Source: Gemmatimonadota bacterium
GTDB lineage: Bacteria; Latescibacterota; UBA2968; UBA8231
Assembly (NCBI GenBank): GCA_009841115.1
Contig: VXML01000017.1
Coordinates: 124,001 to 188,000 of the forward strand
Direction: 5' to 3'
Length of the DNA: 64,000 nucleotides
Shown here one piece after another: positions 51,071-59,558 of the stretch. The translations under genes and the position numbers were made by a program. The number at the start of each line of letters is the position of its first letter. Position 1 is the first letter of the stretch. Below the pieces are notes generated by a model. It had not been told where the DNA came from and made no database searches. It saw nothing but the letters and a program-made list of their open reading frames with translations.

Positions 51071-53710
51071 TTATATCCCGCCGGTGGCGGCAAAGATGCG
51101 GACGAAGACGATCGATTGCTTCTGGGTTTGCTCCGCGAAGAACTGGCGCTCTAGCAGGAAGCCCGCGTTCATGGTCAGCTCGTACCCTTGATAGGACGAC
51201 ACATTGGTCAGCAGGGCCGAAAACACGAGGCTGCGGAAGTCATCAATATAGCTCGGCGACGCCTCGGCCGGACGCTCGACTAAGTTCTCGAAGAGGCTAA
51301 ATTCAACGCCGAAGTCCAAAAGCGTCTTCGGCAGGAGCGCGTACTGGCCTAAAAAGAAAAAGCTCTCAGTCAGTTCGTTGGATTCCAAACCGACCAGCGC
51401 GGTGGGCGTTTCTCGCTCGTACATGCTCTTCCACTTGGGATAGAGAGCGAGGCGGCTGCTGGGACGAATGGCGTAATCGGCCTTGTTAATCAGGCCCAAA
51501 AACGAACGGTCGCGCTTGAGGCTGGCCTGCTCACCGAGCTGGTTGAAGCGCTCGTACTTCAGCTTGCCTTCGACGTTCAGGTTGGCAATGCGAAAGTAGC
51601 GGGCCTGCAAGTACAGCACATTGACAAAGGTATCTTGGTTGTCGAGCGGATCGGCAAAATCCGTCAGGCCGATGGGGTCGCGCCAGACGATGCGGTCCTC
51701 GGGCAAGTTGTCGGCCACTAGTTTGGCGTGTTCAAAAAGGGATATGTCTAGCCCAGGATAGGATTTTTCCACGGTTAGCAGCCCGTAAAACGAGCGGCTC
51801 TCGCGGTCGCTGCTCAGTTGGTGCTCGGCGAGCCGGCCAACAGTCAGCCGGGAACTCTCGGTGATTTTTAATCCCCCGTACGCGTTGTACCCGCGATGGT
51901 CGCGCTCGTAGGGGTAGTCGGGCAGGCGGTCGTCCTCAAAGCGGTCGATAATCGTGTTGTTGTTCATGTCCATGCCAAAGAGAAACTCTGGCGGATCGAC
52001 CTGATAGCGCAGGAAAGGCTCGACGTAATCTGGGCGGCTGTTCTGGTTTTGGTTGAAGTCGGAGATAAAATCGTTGTTCTCGTCCAGCCCGGGAAAAATC
52101 TCCGTGTCGCGGCCCTGCGAGCCGCCTTGGCCGCCAAACCCTTGACTCTGGCGATAGCGCTGCCAGTCAGTGTAGCGATCTTGGTCGTCGTTGTCATCGA
52201 CAAACTCAAAGAGGTTTTGGGTCTCGCTGGCGTAGTCGATGACCCCACCCGGGTCGGCGATAAAGGCCGTGGTGCTGTAATCGGGATCTATGGTGAACAT
52301 CTCGCCGTACGCAAAGAAGGGGTAGCGCTGGTACGAGGCCGTAACGTACCCGGCTTCGGCCGTTTCCTTGTACGCGGGCAGCTTGCGGAAGTTCTGATTG
52401 GGAAAGCGGCGGAAGCGGCGGTTGAGGGCCCATTCGGCCCGCAAGTCAAAGTGGGCGAGGTTGATCAGTTCCAAGTCCATACCGATCACCTCGTGCCCAG
52501 TTGGCAGGCCGTAGGCAAAGCGCACAAAGGTCTGATTGGAGCCATCGGTGATCTCGTCGCGGGCCTGGGCCACCGGCAAGAAAACCTGCTCGCCCCGGGC
52601 ATTGGTCTGGAGATTAGAGGCGATCTCTATGCGATAGTCGTTGGATACCACCAGCTCGAATTCGAGCTTCTTGGCCTCGCGGAAAGTGCCCACTTTTTCG
52701 GTGGGACTAAAGTCGTTGCGAATGTCGTAGATAAGCTCAATTACGTCCGAGCCGCTCACTTCCAAAATGCCCTCGCGCCGCACGCCACCGCGTACCAAGG
52801 GCACGATCTCCGGGTGCAGCTCCCCGTCGATGATCACCTGATCGACGAAAAACGAGGCCCCAGTTTCCTCGGATTCGGGCGAATCGTCGGCAATGCGGAT
52901 GATGACCCGTTCGACATTGCCCGTGTTCTGCGGGCCGGTCAGCAGGCCCTTGAGCGAGTTGTCGCCGAGGCTCAACTCGCTGCTGGTATTGGACACATTG
53001 ACCCACGTCAGGCCCAGCTTGGCGAAATCGCCCACTTGAGCTACGCCGCGCGCGCCGAGCAGGCGGGTCGTGTTTTCGATCGCCGAAGCTCCCCCCGCCT
53101 CGTTGAGCGCGGTAAACCCCGGCGCGTTGAGCCGCGAGCCAAGGAGAGTCAGCGCGTACTTGTCGGCGAGAAAATCCCACTGCAACCCGTTGAACGTGGG
53201 CTTGGAAAAAGTCAAGGGGGTGAGCGTCGTGCGGATGGCGTCGCCCACCGTCAGAGAGGTGTGGAACTGGCCGTGGCTGGCCGACGAGATGACGAGGCTG
53301 TCGAACCATCGGCCAAAGCGGGTGCCCTTCAAAAGGGCGCTGCCCTGGCGCAGGGGACTGGTTTCAGTCCAGTCGTATATAACCCAGCCGCGATTGATGT
53401 ACTGGCCGAAGAGGTTGTAGTTGCGGGTGCCTTCGAGCAGAATGTTGACGTAGCGCTCATAGTTGTCGCGCGCGTAGTTGCTGTACTCCCAGCCGCGCCA
53501 CTGATACTCGTAGTACAGGTTCTGCGGCAAGTACCACTTGCGCCGGTTGGGTGCCAAGGCACCGGGATGGATGCGCACCCCGCGAATTCCGGGTTCCTCA
53601 ACTGGCCGAAAGCCCGTAGATAGCTGGGCGAAAGCCGCGGACTCCGAGAGTACAAACGCGCACCACAACAGCAAGATCGGCCCTCTGCTCCAAAGGGTTG
53701 TCAGCCTCAT
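51071..53710 (-). CDS. Large outer-membrane-type protein with Asp/Asn-rich calcium-like loops
   Basis: 879 residues from the ATG at 53710, AGGAG upstream. Signal peptide (GPILLLWCAFVLSESAAFAQ). The middle (~480-590) holds several EF-hand-like Asp/Asn loops (DDNDDQDRYTDW, DENNDFISDFNQN, DMNNNTIIDRFEDD). The C-terminal ~280 residues alternate polar and hydrophobic residues like beta-barrel strands (YNAYGGLKITESSRLTVG, FVNVLYLQARYFRIANLNVE). It lacks a barrel-ending aromatic residue (ends ATGGI). First gene of the minus-strand surface module. Family not recognised; a surface-exposed outer-membrane protein is inferred. Confidence 0.6.
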   Translation of the reverse strand: MRLTTLWSRGPILLLWCAFVLSESAAFAQLSTGFRPVEEPGIRGVRIHPGALAPNRRKWYLPQNLYYEYQWRGWEYSNYARDNYERYVNILLEGTRNYNLFGQYINRGWVIYDWTETSPLRQGSALLKGTRFGRWFDSLVISSASHGQFHTSLTVGDAIRTTLTPLTFSKPTFNGLQWDFLADKYALTLLGSRLNAPGFTALNEAGGASAIENTTRLLGARGVAQVGDFAKLGLTWVNVSNTSSELSLGDNSLKGLLTGPQNTGNVERVIIRIADDSPESEETGASFFVDQVIIDGELHPEIVPLVRGGVRREGILEVSGSDVIELIYDIRNDFSPTEKVGTFREAKKLEFELVVSNDYRIEIASNLQTNARGEQVFLPVAQARDEITDGSNQTFVRFAYGLPTGHEVIGMDLELINLAHFDLRAEWALNRRFRRFPNQNFRKLPAYKETAEAGYVTASYQRYPFFAYGEMFTIDPDYSTTAFIADPGGVIDYASETQNLFEFVDDNDDQDRYTDWQRYRQSQGFGGQGGSQGRDTEIFPGLDENNDFISDFNQNQNSRPDYVEPFLRYQVDPPEFLFGMDMNNNTIIDRFEDDRLPDYPYERDHRGYNAYGGLKITESSRLTVGRLAEHQLSSDRESRSFYGLLTVEKSYPGLDISLFEHAKLVADNLPEDRIVWRDPIGLTDFADPLDNQDTFVNVLYLQARYFRIANLNVEGKLKYERFNQLGEQASLKRDRSFLGLINKADYAIRPSSRLALYPKWKSMYERETPTALVGLESNELTESFFFLGQYALLPKTLLDFGVEFSLFENLVERPAEASPSYIDDFRSLVFSALLTNVSSYQGYELTMNAGFLLERQFFAEQTQKQSIVFVRIFAATGGI

Positions 53711-53875
53711 GATACATCTCCTAATGAGGAAAAGCCCGCCTAGGCCAGCGAGCGTCATCGGCTGACAATATACGCCCCGTTCCCACTGCCTACCAAGTCA
53801 GAACCGCGCTGTCGCGCTTGCAAAAAACAGATTTTTTTGCGGCAAATTTGTTTCGCCTATCTATATTTTATTGTT

Positions 53876-53881
53876 TATAAT
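53876..53881 (+). promoter_or_regulatory. Candidate -10 box upstream of the second CBM9-like gene
   Basis: A perfect TATAAT lies in an AT-rich stretch (53826-53890) that contrasts with the surroundings. The best -35 is weak (TTCGCC, 18 bases upstream). In the leader, AAAGGAGGT (53901-53909) is a near-perfect ribosome site ahead of an in-frame TTG at 53918. Confidence 0.5.
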
Positions 53882-53983
53882 GTAAAATCACCTCATCCTG
53901 AAAGGAGGTTGCACAGCTTGTTGAACGACACTTCCCATATTCCTTTTCCTTTCTCCATATTTTCTAATCAAGGAGCGTATAGC

Positions 53984-54895
53984 ATGAGAAAGTTTGGCTT
54001 TTTCGCCCTGTCTTTTGGGCTGGCGTGCCTATTGAGCACGGCTGCTTTTGCCCACGTAGGCGTGACCGTGTTCTATCCTCAGGTGCCCGATCCGGCGGCC
54101 ATCACCATCGACGGCAACGACGACGACTGGGGTTGGTACGACCCGGCTCTCGCCCTCAATCAGCCCGATTTCTTCGACCGAGCCAGCGATTTCGTCGAGT
54201 TGTCGGACTACGACTTCACCATCCTCAATGCTTGGTCGGCGGAGCCAGACAACAAGTGGTACGGCTTTGCGCGCTTTGTCGATGACACCCTCAAGTACGA
54301 TTCGCCCGTCAAGGAGTGGTGGAAAGACGACTGCTTGCAGATAACCGTGGACGCCGACCACCTCGGCGGTAATATCCTCGGTTCCGACCTCGAGCAGATC
54401 GCCAATGGCCAGCGCTGGCACATTCGCATTTTCCCGCCGGCTGGCGAGTCCCTGTTGCCCAACCAGACCTGCTTCTTCTACAGCCAGCTAGAGTTCATCG
54501 ACTCCACAGAGCTGCTGTGGGGAGTGGAGCCGGAGTTTTTCGAGGCTGCGTGGACTGTCCTGCCAGCGGGTGCCGAGAATCTGACGGTTGGCCCGGTTGA
54601 GTACACCTATGAGTGGCGGGGTGCCCTGTGGGACATCTGGGGCCTGAGCGAAGCCGAGAGCACGCGGCACACGTTCGCCGAGGACGACGTAATCCACCTC
54701 GGCTATCGCCCGCTCGACGCCGACCGCCCCGGCGGTGGACGCAAGCACTCCATGTACATCAATGATGGCAGCCAGTCTCAGGACGTCGACGCTTCGCAGA
54801 TGCCCGACTTCTGGGCGCTGGCGGCAACGGAGACTAACGTGGAAAACGACACTTGGGGCCACATCAAAAACAGCATGTCCGAACGCCTCAAGTAG
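53984..54895 (+). CDS. Secreted CBM9-like domain protein 2
   Basis: 303 residues from the ATG at 53984 (AAGGAG upstream). Signal peptide FGFFALSFGLACLLSTAAFA; the mature end HVGVTVFYPQVPDPAAITID is nearly the same as in the paralog at 43669-44613. Shared blocks: WYGFARFVDDTL, LQITVDADHLGGN, YTYEWRGALWDI and DADRPGGGRKHSMYI. Followed by a strong terminator, so it may be made at high level on its own. An in-frame extension to a TTG at 53918 is open but would bury the signal peptide. Confidence 0.75.
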   Translation: MRKFGFFALSFGLACLLSTAAFAHVGVTVFYPQVPDPAAITIDGNDDDWGWYDPALALNQPDFFDRASDFVELSDYDFTILNAWSAEPDNKWYGFARFVDDTLKYDSPVKEWWKDDCLQITVDADHLGGNILGSDLEQIANGQRWHIRIFPPAGESLLPNQTCFFYSQLEFIDSTELLWGVEPEFFEAAWTVLPAGAENLTVGPVEYTYEWRGALWDIWGLSEAESTRHTFAEDDVIHLGYRPLDADRPGGGRKHSMYINDGSQSQDVDASQMPDFWALAATETNVENDTWGHIKNSMSERLK

Positions 54896-54918
54896 CAGTT
54901 CAGCAGTATCTGTTCCGA

Positions 54919-54956
54919 GGGGAAGGGGCGCGTGTGCCCCTTCCCCTTAATCATTT
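54919..54956 (+). terminator. Intrinsic terminator after CBM9-like gene 2
   Basis: GGGGAAGGGGC (54919-54929), a 6-base loop, GCCCCTTCCCC (54936-54946), then TTAATCATTT. Eleven perfect G/C-rich pairs starting 24 bases past the stop. Confidence 0.85.
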
Positions 54957-54957
54957 G

Positions 54958-54977
54958 CGTCGCCCGTTCGGGCGACG
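54958..54977. repeat. Perfect hairpin in the leader of the next gene
   Basis: CGTCGCCC (54958-54965), loop GTTC, GGGCGACG (54970-54977): eight perfect pairs, directly after the terminator and 25 bases before the next start. A REP-like unit or a leader structure. Confidence 0.5.
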
Positions 54978-55002
54978 GAGAGCATCTTGCGGAGACTAGC
55001 AG

Positions 55003-57036
55003 GTGAGAAGCCGTCTGAAAATTCTTAAAGGTGCAATCCTAGCCTGTGTTGTGCTGATGGGCGTTTATAGCCCCGGGGCTGCCCAAGAGTGGTGGCAGTT
55101 CGGCGGGCAGGGTGGCGTTTCGCCGGCGGACGTGGCGGACTTCAGCCTGATGCTAGACGACGCAGCCGCTTCCCACGCACTCCAGCCCTTTGAACTCGAC
55201 CCGAGCGAAAACATCTTGCCGCAGCTCGGCCCTTGGCAGCGCTGGCGCTTTCCCACCGACCCGCAATTCCGCTCCGGCCACCCGCGCTTCTGGACGGACA
55301 TCAACCACGACAGACTATACCAAGCCACGGAAAGTTTTCTCTTCGTCGATGGGGATCCAACCACATACATAGAGCGGCGGGACTTAGCTGGCATTTTCTA
55401 TACCATAGACTTGGGCACCCAAGTTCCCGTAGAGCGCTTTGTCTTTTTCCCTCCCGAAGGCGTCAGCCCCGAAAGCGACGAGCCTTTCAGGCCCAATTAC
55501 ATCCTCAAGTCCTATAGTCTGACGGCCGCCAAAGCCGAGACCGGCATTATGCAAGAGGAGCTGGCGCGCGGGTTCGTCTGGCGGGGCGATGGGCCGTGCT
55601 GCCCGCTGGCCATCCCCCTCGGCTACGAGGAGCGCAATGCCGACGTGATGACCGAAATCGCGTTTCCCACCCAATATCTCCGCTTCTTCCGCTTAATCGC
55701 CATTCCCGATGGATTTACCCTGTACGGCGACCCCATTGTCACGCGCTCGGCCTTTGCCGAGATGGAAATCTACGGTCGGGGTTTCGCTCCGCAGGCGACC
55801 TATGAGTCGCAGGTCATAGATTTGGGACGGGAGGTCAACTTCGGGCAAGTGCGCTTAGCAGTGAGCAAATGGCGCAAGGACGGGGACCAACTGCTGCCGT
55901 CTGACGGCCCAACCCGCGCCCAAGTGGAAATCCGCACCGGGCGCGACGACACCCCAACGGCTTATTTCGGCTTTGACGATCTGGGTGCCCACGTAGAGGT
56001 AACCAAGAAGCAATGGGATCGACTGATACCGCTAGAGACGCGCGGCGCAACCATAGCGGTCGGCTTTCGCGGTCCGGTGGCCGAAGACCTGCAAAACTGG
56101 AGCTTCTGGTCGCTGCCGTTGGAGGGTTCGGGCCAGCATCCGCGCCTGCCGTGGGGCCAGTACTTCCAATTGCGCGTGCAGTTAGAAACGGACGGGCTGT
56201 GGGAATTTGCCCGCCTCGATTCCCTGCAAATCGAGATCGCGCCCCTGCTAGCCGACCGGGTCGTCGGCGAGATCGTCCTCGCGGAGGAACCTCACCCTCA
56301 AGGTGGACAAGTGCGCGTCCCAGCGGGCGCGAGAACCCCATTCACATACGACTTAGGCGTAGAATTTGCCAGCGCGGACCGCATCGGCTGCGACGCCGTG
56401 CGCATCTCAGCACCAGCGGAAGCCACATTTCGCTATTTGGAGATGGGCGATCCGCTCAGCGCCGTAGAGCCGGATAGCCTGCTGCGCGAAGCAAGCGGCT
56501 TTGTCGTGTTCTTGCCTCGCCCCTTGCACCCGAGCGGCGATCAGCGGCTGCGCATCGGCCTCGAAGCCGTGCTGTACGGCGAGGCCGGCGAATTTGGCGG
56601 CGAGGTCTTCAACCGCCACGAACCGAGCTTGTTGCAGCGCGTCGAAGGAGGAGACGCCAGCGCGGAGCTAGGTTCCAACCAGTTACTCGTCGTGGCGTCT
56701 GCCGCCTCCACGGGCGGGGTGTTGGGAGACGTCGAGGCAGGTAACGGCGCATTTACCCCCCAAGGCGATGGCGTAAACGACCTGTTGTCCATACAATACA
56801 CCCTTTTCCGGGTGCGGGAATCGTCCCAAGTGCAAGTCGGCCTCTACGCTCTCGACGGCCGACCGGTATGGCAAGCACCGCCCAGCGTGCAGGGCGCAGG
56901 ACGCCATGCGGTCCACTGGGACGGTCGGGACGCAACCGGGCAGCTAGTCCGTCCAGGCGTGTACCTAGCGCGTGTGGAAGTAGAAACGGATCAGGGGCGA
57001 GCGGTGCGGTTACAGCCCGTCGCCGTGATCTATTAA
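55003..57036 (+). CDS. Secreted FlgD-Ig-tailed surface protein 3
   Basis: 677 residues from a GTG at 55003 (GGAG upstream). Signal peptide ILACVVLMGVYSPGAAQ. Discoidin-like region ~125-250 (IFYTIDLGTQVPVERFVFFPPEG, QYLRFFRLIAIPDGF). The middle block QVEIRTGRDDTPTAYFGFDD and WSFWSLPLEGSGQHPRLPWG has clear counterparts in the other two FlgD-tailed proteins. The tail is TPQGDGVNDLLSIQYTLF, VGLYALDGRPVWQ, RPGVYLARVEV and the end VAVIY. Third member of the family in this window, here next to CBM9-like protein 2. Confidence 0.75.
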   Translation: MRSRLKILKGAILACVVLMGVYSPGAAQEWWQFGGQGGVSPADVADFSLMLDDAAASHALQPFELDPSENILPQLGPWQRWRFPTDPQFRSGHPRFWTDINHDRLYQATESFLFVDGDPTTYIERRDLAGIFYTIDLGTQVPVERFVFFPPEGVSPESDEPFRPNYILKSYSLTAAKAETGIMQEELARGFVWRGDGPCCPLAIPLGYEERNADVMTEIAFPTQYLRFFRLIAIPDGFTLYGDPIVTRSAFAEMEIYGRGFAPQATYESQVIDLGREVNFGQVRLAVSKWRKDGDQLLPSDGPTRAQVEIRTGRDDTPTAYFGFDDLGAHVEVTKKQWDRLIPLETRGATIAVGFRGPVAEDLQNWSFWSLPLEGSGQHPRLPWGQYFQLRVQLETDGLWEFARLDSLQIEIAPLLADRVVGEIVLAEEPHPQGGQVRVPAGARTPFTYDLGVEFASADRIGCDAVRISAPAEATFRYLEMGDPLSAVEPDSLLREASGFVVFLPRPLHPSGDQRLRIGLEAVLYGEAGEFGGEVFNRHEPSLLQRVEGGDASAELGSNQLLVVASAASTGGVLGDVEAGNGAFTPQGDGVNDLLSIQYTLFRVRESSQVQVGLYALDGRPVWQAPPSVQGAGRHAVHWDGRDATGQLVRPGVYLARVEVETDQGRAVRLQPVAVIY

Positions 57037-57054
57037 ACGAAAGAGTCAAACGCA

Positions 57055-57819
57055 ATGAAAACATGGATAGGCTGTCTGCTCTGCGCCGCCCTGCTCGCCG
57101 CAGGCTGCGGACACAAATTGGGCTATCGCCACTTTGCCGGCCCTATATTGCCGGCCACTGATTTGGCGGGAGCGGATTTCGTCGTCCGCGACGACCACAG
57201 CATCACCTTCGTCAAAAACCGCTTGGAGGTGAGCTTGTTGCCGCTGACCGTGGCCATGCTCAATCGGCAGCTAAGCGGCCACTCGCAGCGGCCGGAGGGC
57301 TTTCACGATCCCAACCCCTATCTCGCGCCGGTCAATCCCTACACTTATGGCGACTGGAAGCCGGGGTGGGAAGAGGAACATCCCATCCGCTTTACGGTCT
57401 TTCTGCTCAAGGTAAAGAACTACGCCTACCCCAAGGTGTGGCTCAATCCCTACGCCATAGAGATCGCCAGCGCCAATGGCCGACGTTACCAAGCCTTCAC
57501 CCGGCTGGCGCTAGACGAGTACTTCGCCCCGTATGCCATAGGCTATGCGGGCAATACCTTCCTTCCCTTCCGCGAGCGGCGCGACCTGCTGACCCGCACC
57601 ATGTATCCAGAAGACGAGATGATCTTCAGCGGCCAAGAGCGCGAAGGCTTCATCTCCTTTGCCCCGCTAGCTAACGATGTCGAAGCGTTCGAAGTGCGGA
57701 TCCCAGAGATGGTACTGCGCTTCGACTACCGCGATCAGCCGGTGGAGACCATCGACATCGCCTACCCATTTACGCGCGAAGTGTACTTGGCCAAGCAACG
57801 CCGCGCCGAGGAACTCTAA
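57055..57819 (+). CDS. Lipoprotein of unknown function
   Basis: 254 residues; signal with lipobox LLAAGCGHK (Cys at ~19). Beta-rich mature part with PIRFTVFLLKVKNYAYPKVWLNPYAIEIASANGRRYQ and FISFAPLANDVEAFEVRIPEMVLRFDY. No domain recognised. It lies 18 bases after the FlgD-tailed gene and two bases before a PPIase lipoprotein gene, so it belongs to the same operon and is probably an outer-membrane-associated accessory. Confidence 0.7.
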   Translation: MKTWIGCLLCAALLAAGCGHKLGYRHFAGPILPATDLAGADFVVRDDHSITFVKNRLEVSLLPLTVAMLNRQLSGHSQRPEGFHDPNPYLAPVNPYTYGDWKPGWEEEHPIRFTVFLLKVKNYAYPKVWLNPYAIEIASANGRRYQAFTRLALDEYFAPYAIGYAGNTFLPFRERRDLLTRTMYPEDEMIFSGQEREGFISFAPLANDVEAFEVRIPEMVLRFDYRDQPVETIDIAYPFTREVYLAKQRRAEEL

Positions 57820-57821
57820 CG

Positions 57822-59501
57822 GTGCTCGCTCGGGCCGTTGTAGGAGTCGTCGCGTCGCTGTGGTGGAGTGGCTGCGGGCCACAAGTAGATAGCGATGTGG
57901 TCGCTAGGGTAGGCGACGAAGAAATCGAACTCGCAGACCTGCGCCAGTTCCGCGAAGAATCCACCGCCAACTACCGCGACCCCGAAGAGGGCCTCCAGGC
58001 GTGGCGCTTCTACTTGCAGACGATGATCGACATGAAGTTGATGCTCCTCGCGGCGCAGGAGCAGCAGCTAGATCAGACAGTGGAGTTCATGCGTCAATGG
58101 GATCGGGAACGGCGCAAGAAACTGGTCGATGAGTACGCCGTGCGGACCATTCTCGCGGATGTAGATCTCGCAGTAGAAGGTATGCGGCAGGGTTTTGCGA
58201 CCAGCAAGTGGAATCGGATGTTGCGCTTGGCCCATATCCGCACCGCCAGCGAGGCAGAAGCCCAAAAGGCCATGCGCGACTTGGAGCAGGGGTGGAATTT
58301 TGCCGAGGTGGCCCGCAGGTATTCTATCGCGCCGACAGCCGCCCACGGCGGGGCGATTGATGCCTGGTACGGACGCGGCAACTTGGAGGAGATGGGTCTG
58401 CCTTTAGAAGTGGGAGAGCAGATATTCGACCTACAGGTCGAAGACTTGAGTCAGCCCTTACTGGTGGGGGAACACTACGAGATTTTCAAGGTACTGTCCC
58501 AAGGCCCAGCACCTACGCACTACCGAGCGGCCTTCTTGCGCGAGCAGTACTGGAATGAGTTTCGCACCCGCTGGAATGACTTGATCGCACAGCTCAAAGA
58601 GCGACTAGACGCCCAGCTAGATGGCGAGGCGATTCAGCTACTAGTCGATAGAATGGCCGAATCCGACGGCCGCGGGATGTTGTTAGGTCCCGAAGAACAG
58701 GAAGTGATCCTCTGCCGCTTCAAGGGCGGGCAGGTAACGCTGCTGGATTTTGCCGAAACCTACAACGCCTACTGGTTCATCCGCTCAGTTTCCTTCGACA
58801 GCAGCGGAATTGCCGACTTCATCCACCGGGACCTCTTGCCGCGCACCCTCGTCTATCAAGCGGCGTTGCAGGAAGGCTTGGATCAAGATTCGACCATAGC
58901 AGCCTGGTTGCAGGATAAGAAAAAATCGCTGCTGCTCGAAGCTCTCCGCAGAGAGGAAGTCGTAGAGCGGACCGAAGTCGATAGCGCCATGGCTCGCCAG
59001 TACTACGACGACCATCCGCAACAATTTATGGAACTGGAAGAGATTCAGGTGGCGGAGGTGTTGGTGGCGACCCGCGCCGAAGCGGAACAACTCTTGCAAC
59101 GGGTCCGCGCTGGCGAACCCCTAGAAAAGCTGGCCGCCCGCCACACGCTCCGCACGGATGCCGAGGGCGGGCACGGGCAATACCACATCCACAACCACCC
59201 TTCCGAGCGGCGGGTTTTCGGTGCTTTCTACGATTCGGTGGCCGCCGCGCCGGTGGGAGTGCTCACCGGTCCTGTGGCCCTCGACGAAGGCTATTCGATA
59301 TTCGAGGTGCGGGAGCGCATTCCCCCACGTCCCACGCCCTTTGCACAGGCGGCTTCGCGGGCGCGGTGGTGGGTACAAAAGCGACAAGAAAAGACCCTCT
59401 TCGATTCCTTATTCACCCGGCTCAGGAATCAATACGCCGATCGGGTTGTGGTGTTTGAAAAGCAGTTGGGCAAACTAGACGCCAGCCCCGCTAGCCCATG
59501 A
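57822..59501 (+). CDS. SurA/PpiC-like parvulin chaperone lipoprotein with two rotamase domains
   Basis: 559 residues from a GTG at 57822. Short hydrophobic N-terminus with a lipobox-like WWSGCG. An N-terminal helical chaperone part is followed by a parvulin domain at ~125-225 (LRLAHIRTASEAEAQKAMRDLEQGWNFAEVARRYSI). A second is at ~405-495 (IQVAEVLVATRAEAEQLLQRVRAGEPLEKLAARH). It would fold exported proteins in the periplasm; the neighbouring secreted proteins are natural clients. Longer than SurA (~430) because of extra helical segments between domains. Confidence 0.82.
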   Translation: MLARAVVGVVASLWWSGCGPQVDSDVVARVGDEEIELADLRQFREESTANYRDPEEGLQAWRFYLQTMIDMKLMLLAAQEQQLDQTVEFMRQWDRERRKKLVDEYAVRTILADVDLAVEGMRQGFATSKWNRMLRLAHIRTASEAEAQKAMRDLEQGWNFAEVARRYSIAPTAAHGGAIDAWYGRGNLEEMGLPLEVGEQIFDLQVEDLSQPLLVGEHYEIFKVLSQGPAPTHYRAAFLREQYWNEFRTRWNDLIAQLKERLDAQLDGEAIQLLVDRMAESDGRGMLLGPEEQEVILCRFKGGQVTLLDFAETYNAYWFIRSVSFDSSGIADFIHRDLLPRTLVYQAALQEGLDQDSTIAAWLQDKKKSLLLEALRREEVVERTEVDSAMARQYYDDHPQQFMELEEIQVAEVLVATRAEAEQLLQRVRAGEPLEKLAARHTLRTDAEGGHGQYHIHNHPSERRVFGAFYDSVAAAPVGVLTGPVALDEGYSIFEVRERIPPRPTPFAQAASRARWWVQKRQEKTLFDSLFTRLRNQYADRVVVFEKQLGKLDASPASP

Positions 59502-59558
59502 CATCACTCGTCGAGGCAATCCACGTTCATCTCAATTCCCCCGTTTCCTACTAGTCCC

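Noticed and set aside
51896..53623. Long plus-strand open frame of 575 codons opposite the outer-membrane-type protein
   Set aside because: Antisense shadow of a GC-rich gene; composition is low-complexity and no domain is recognisable.
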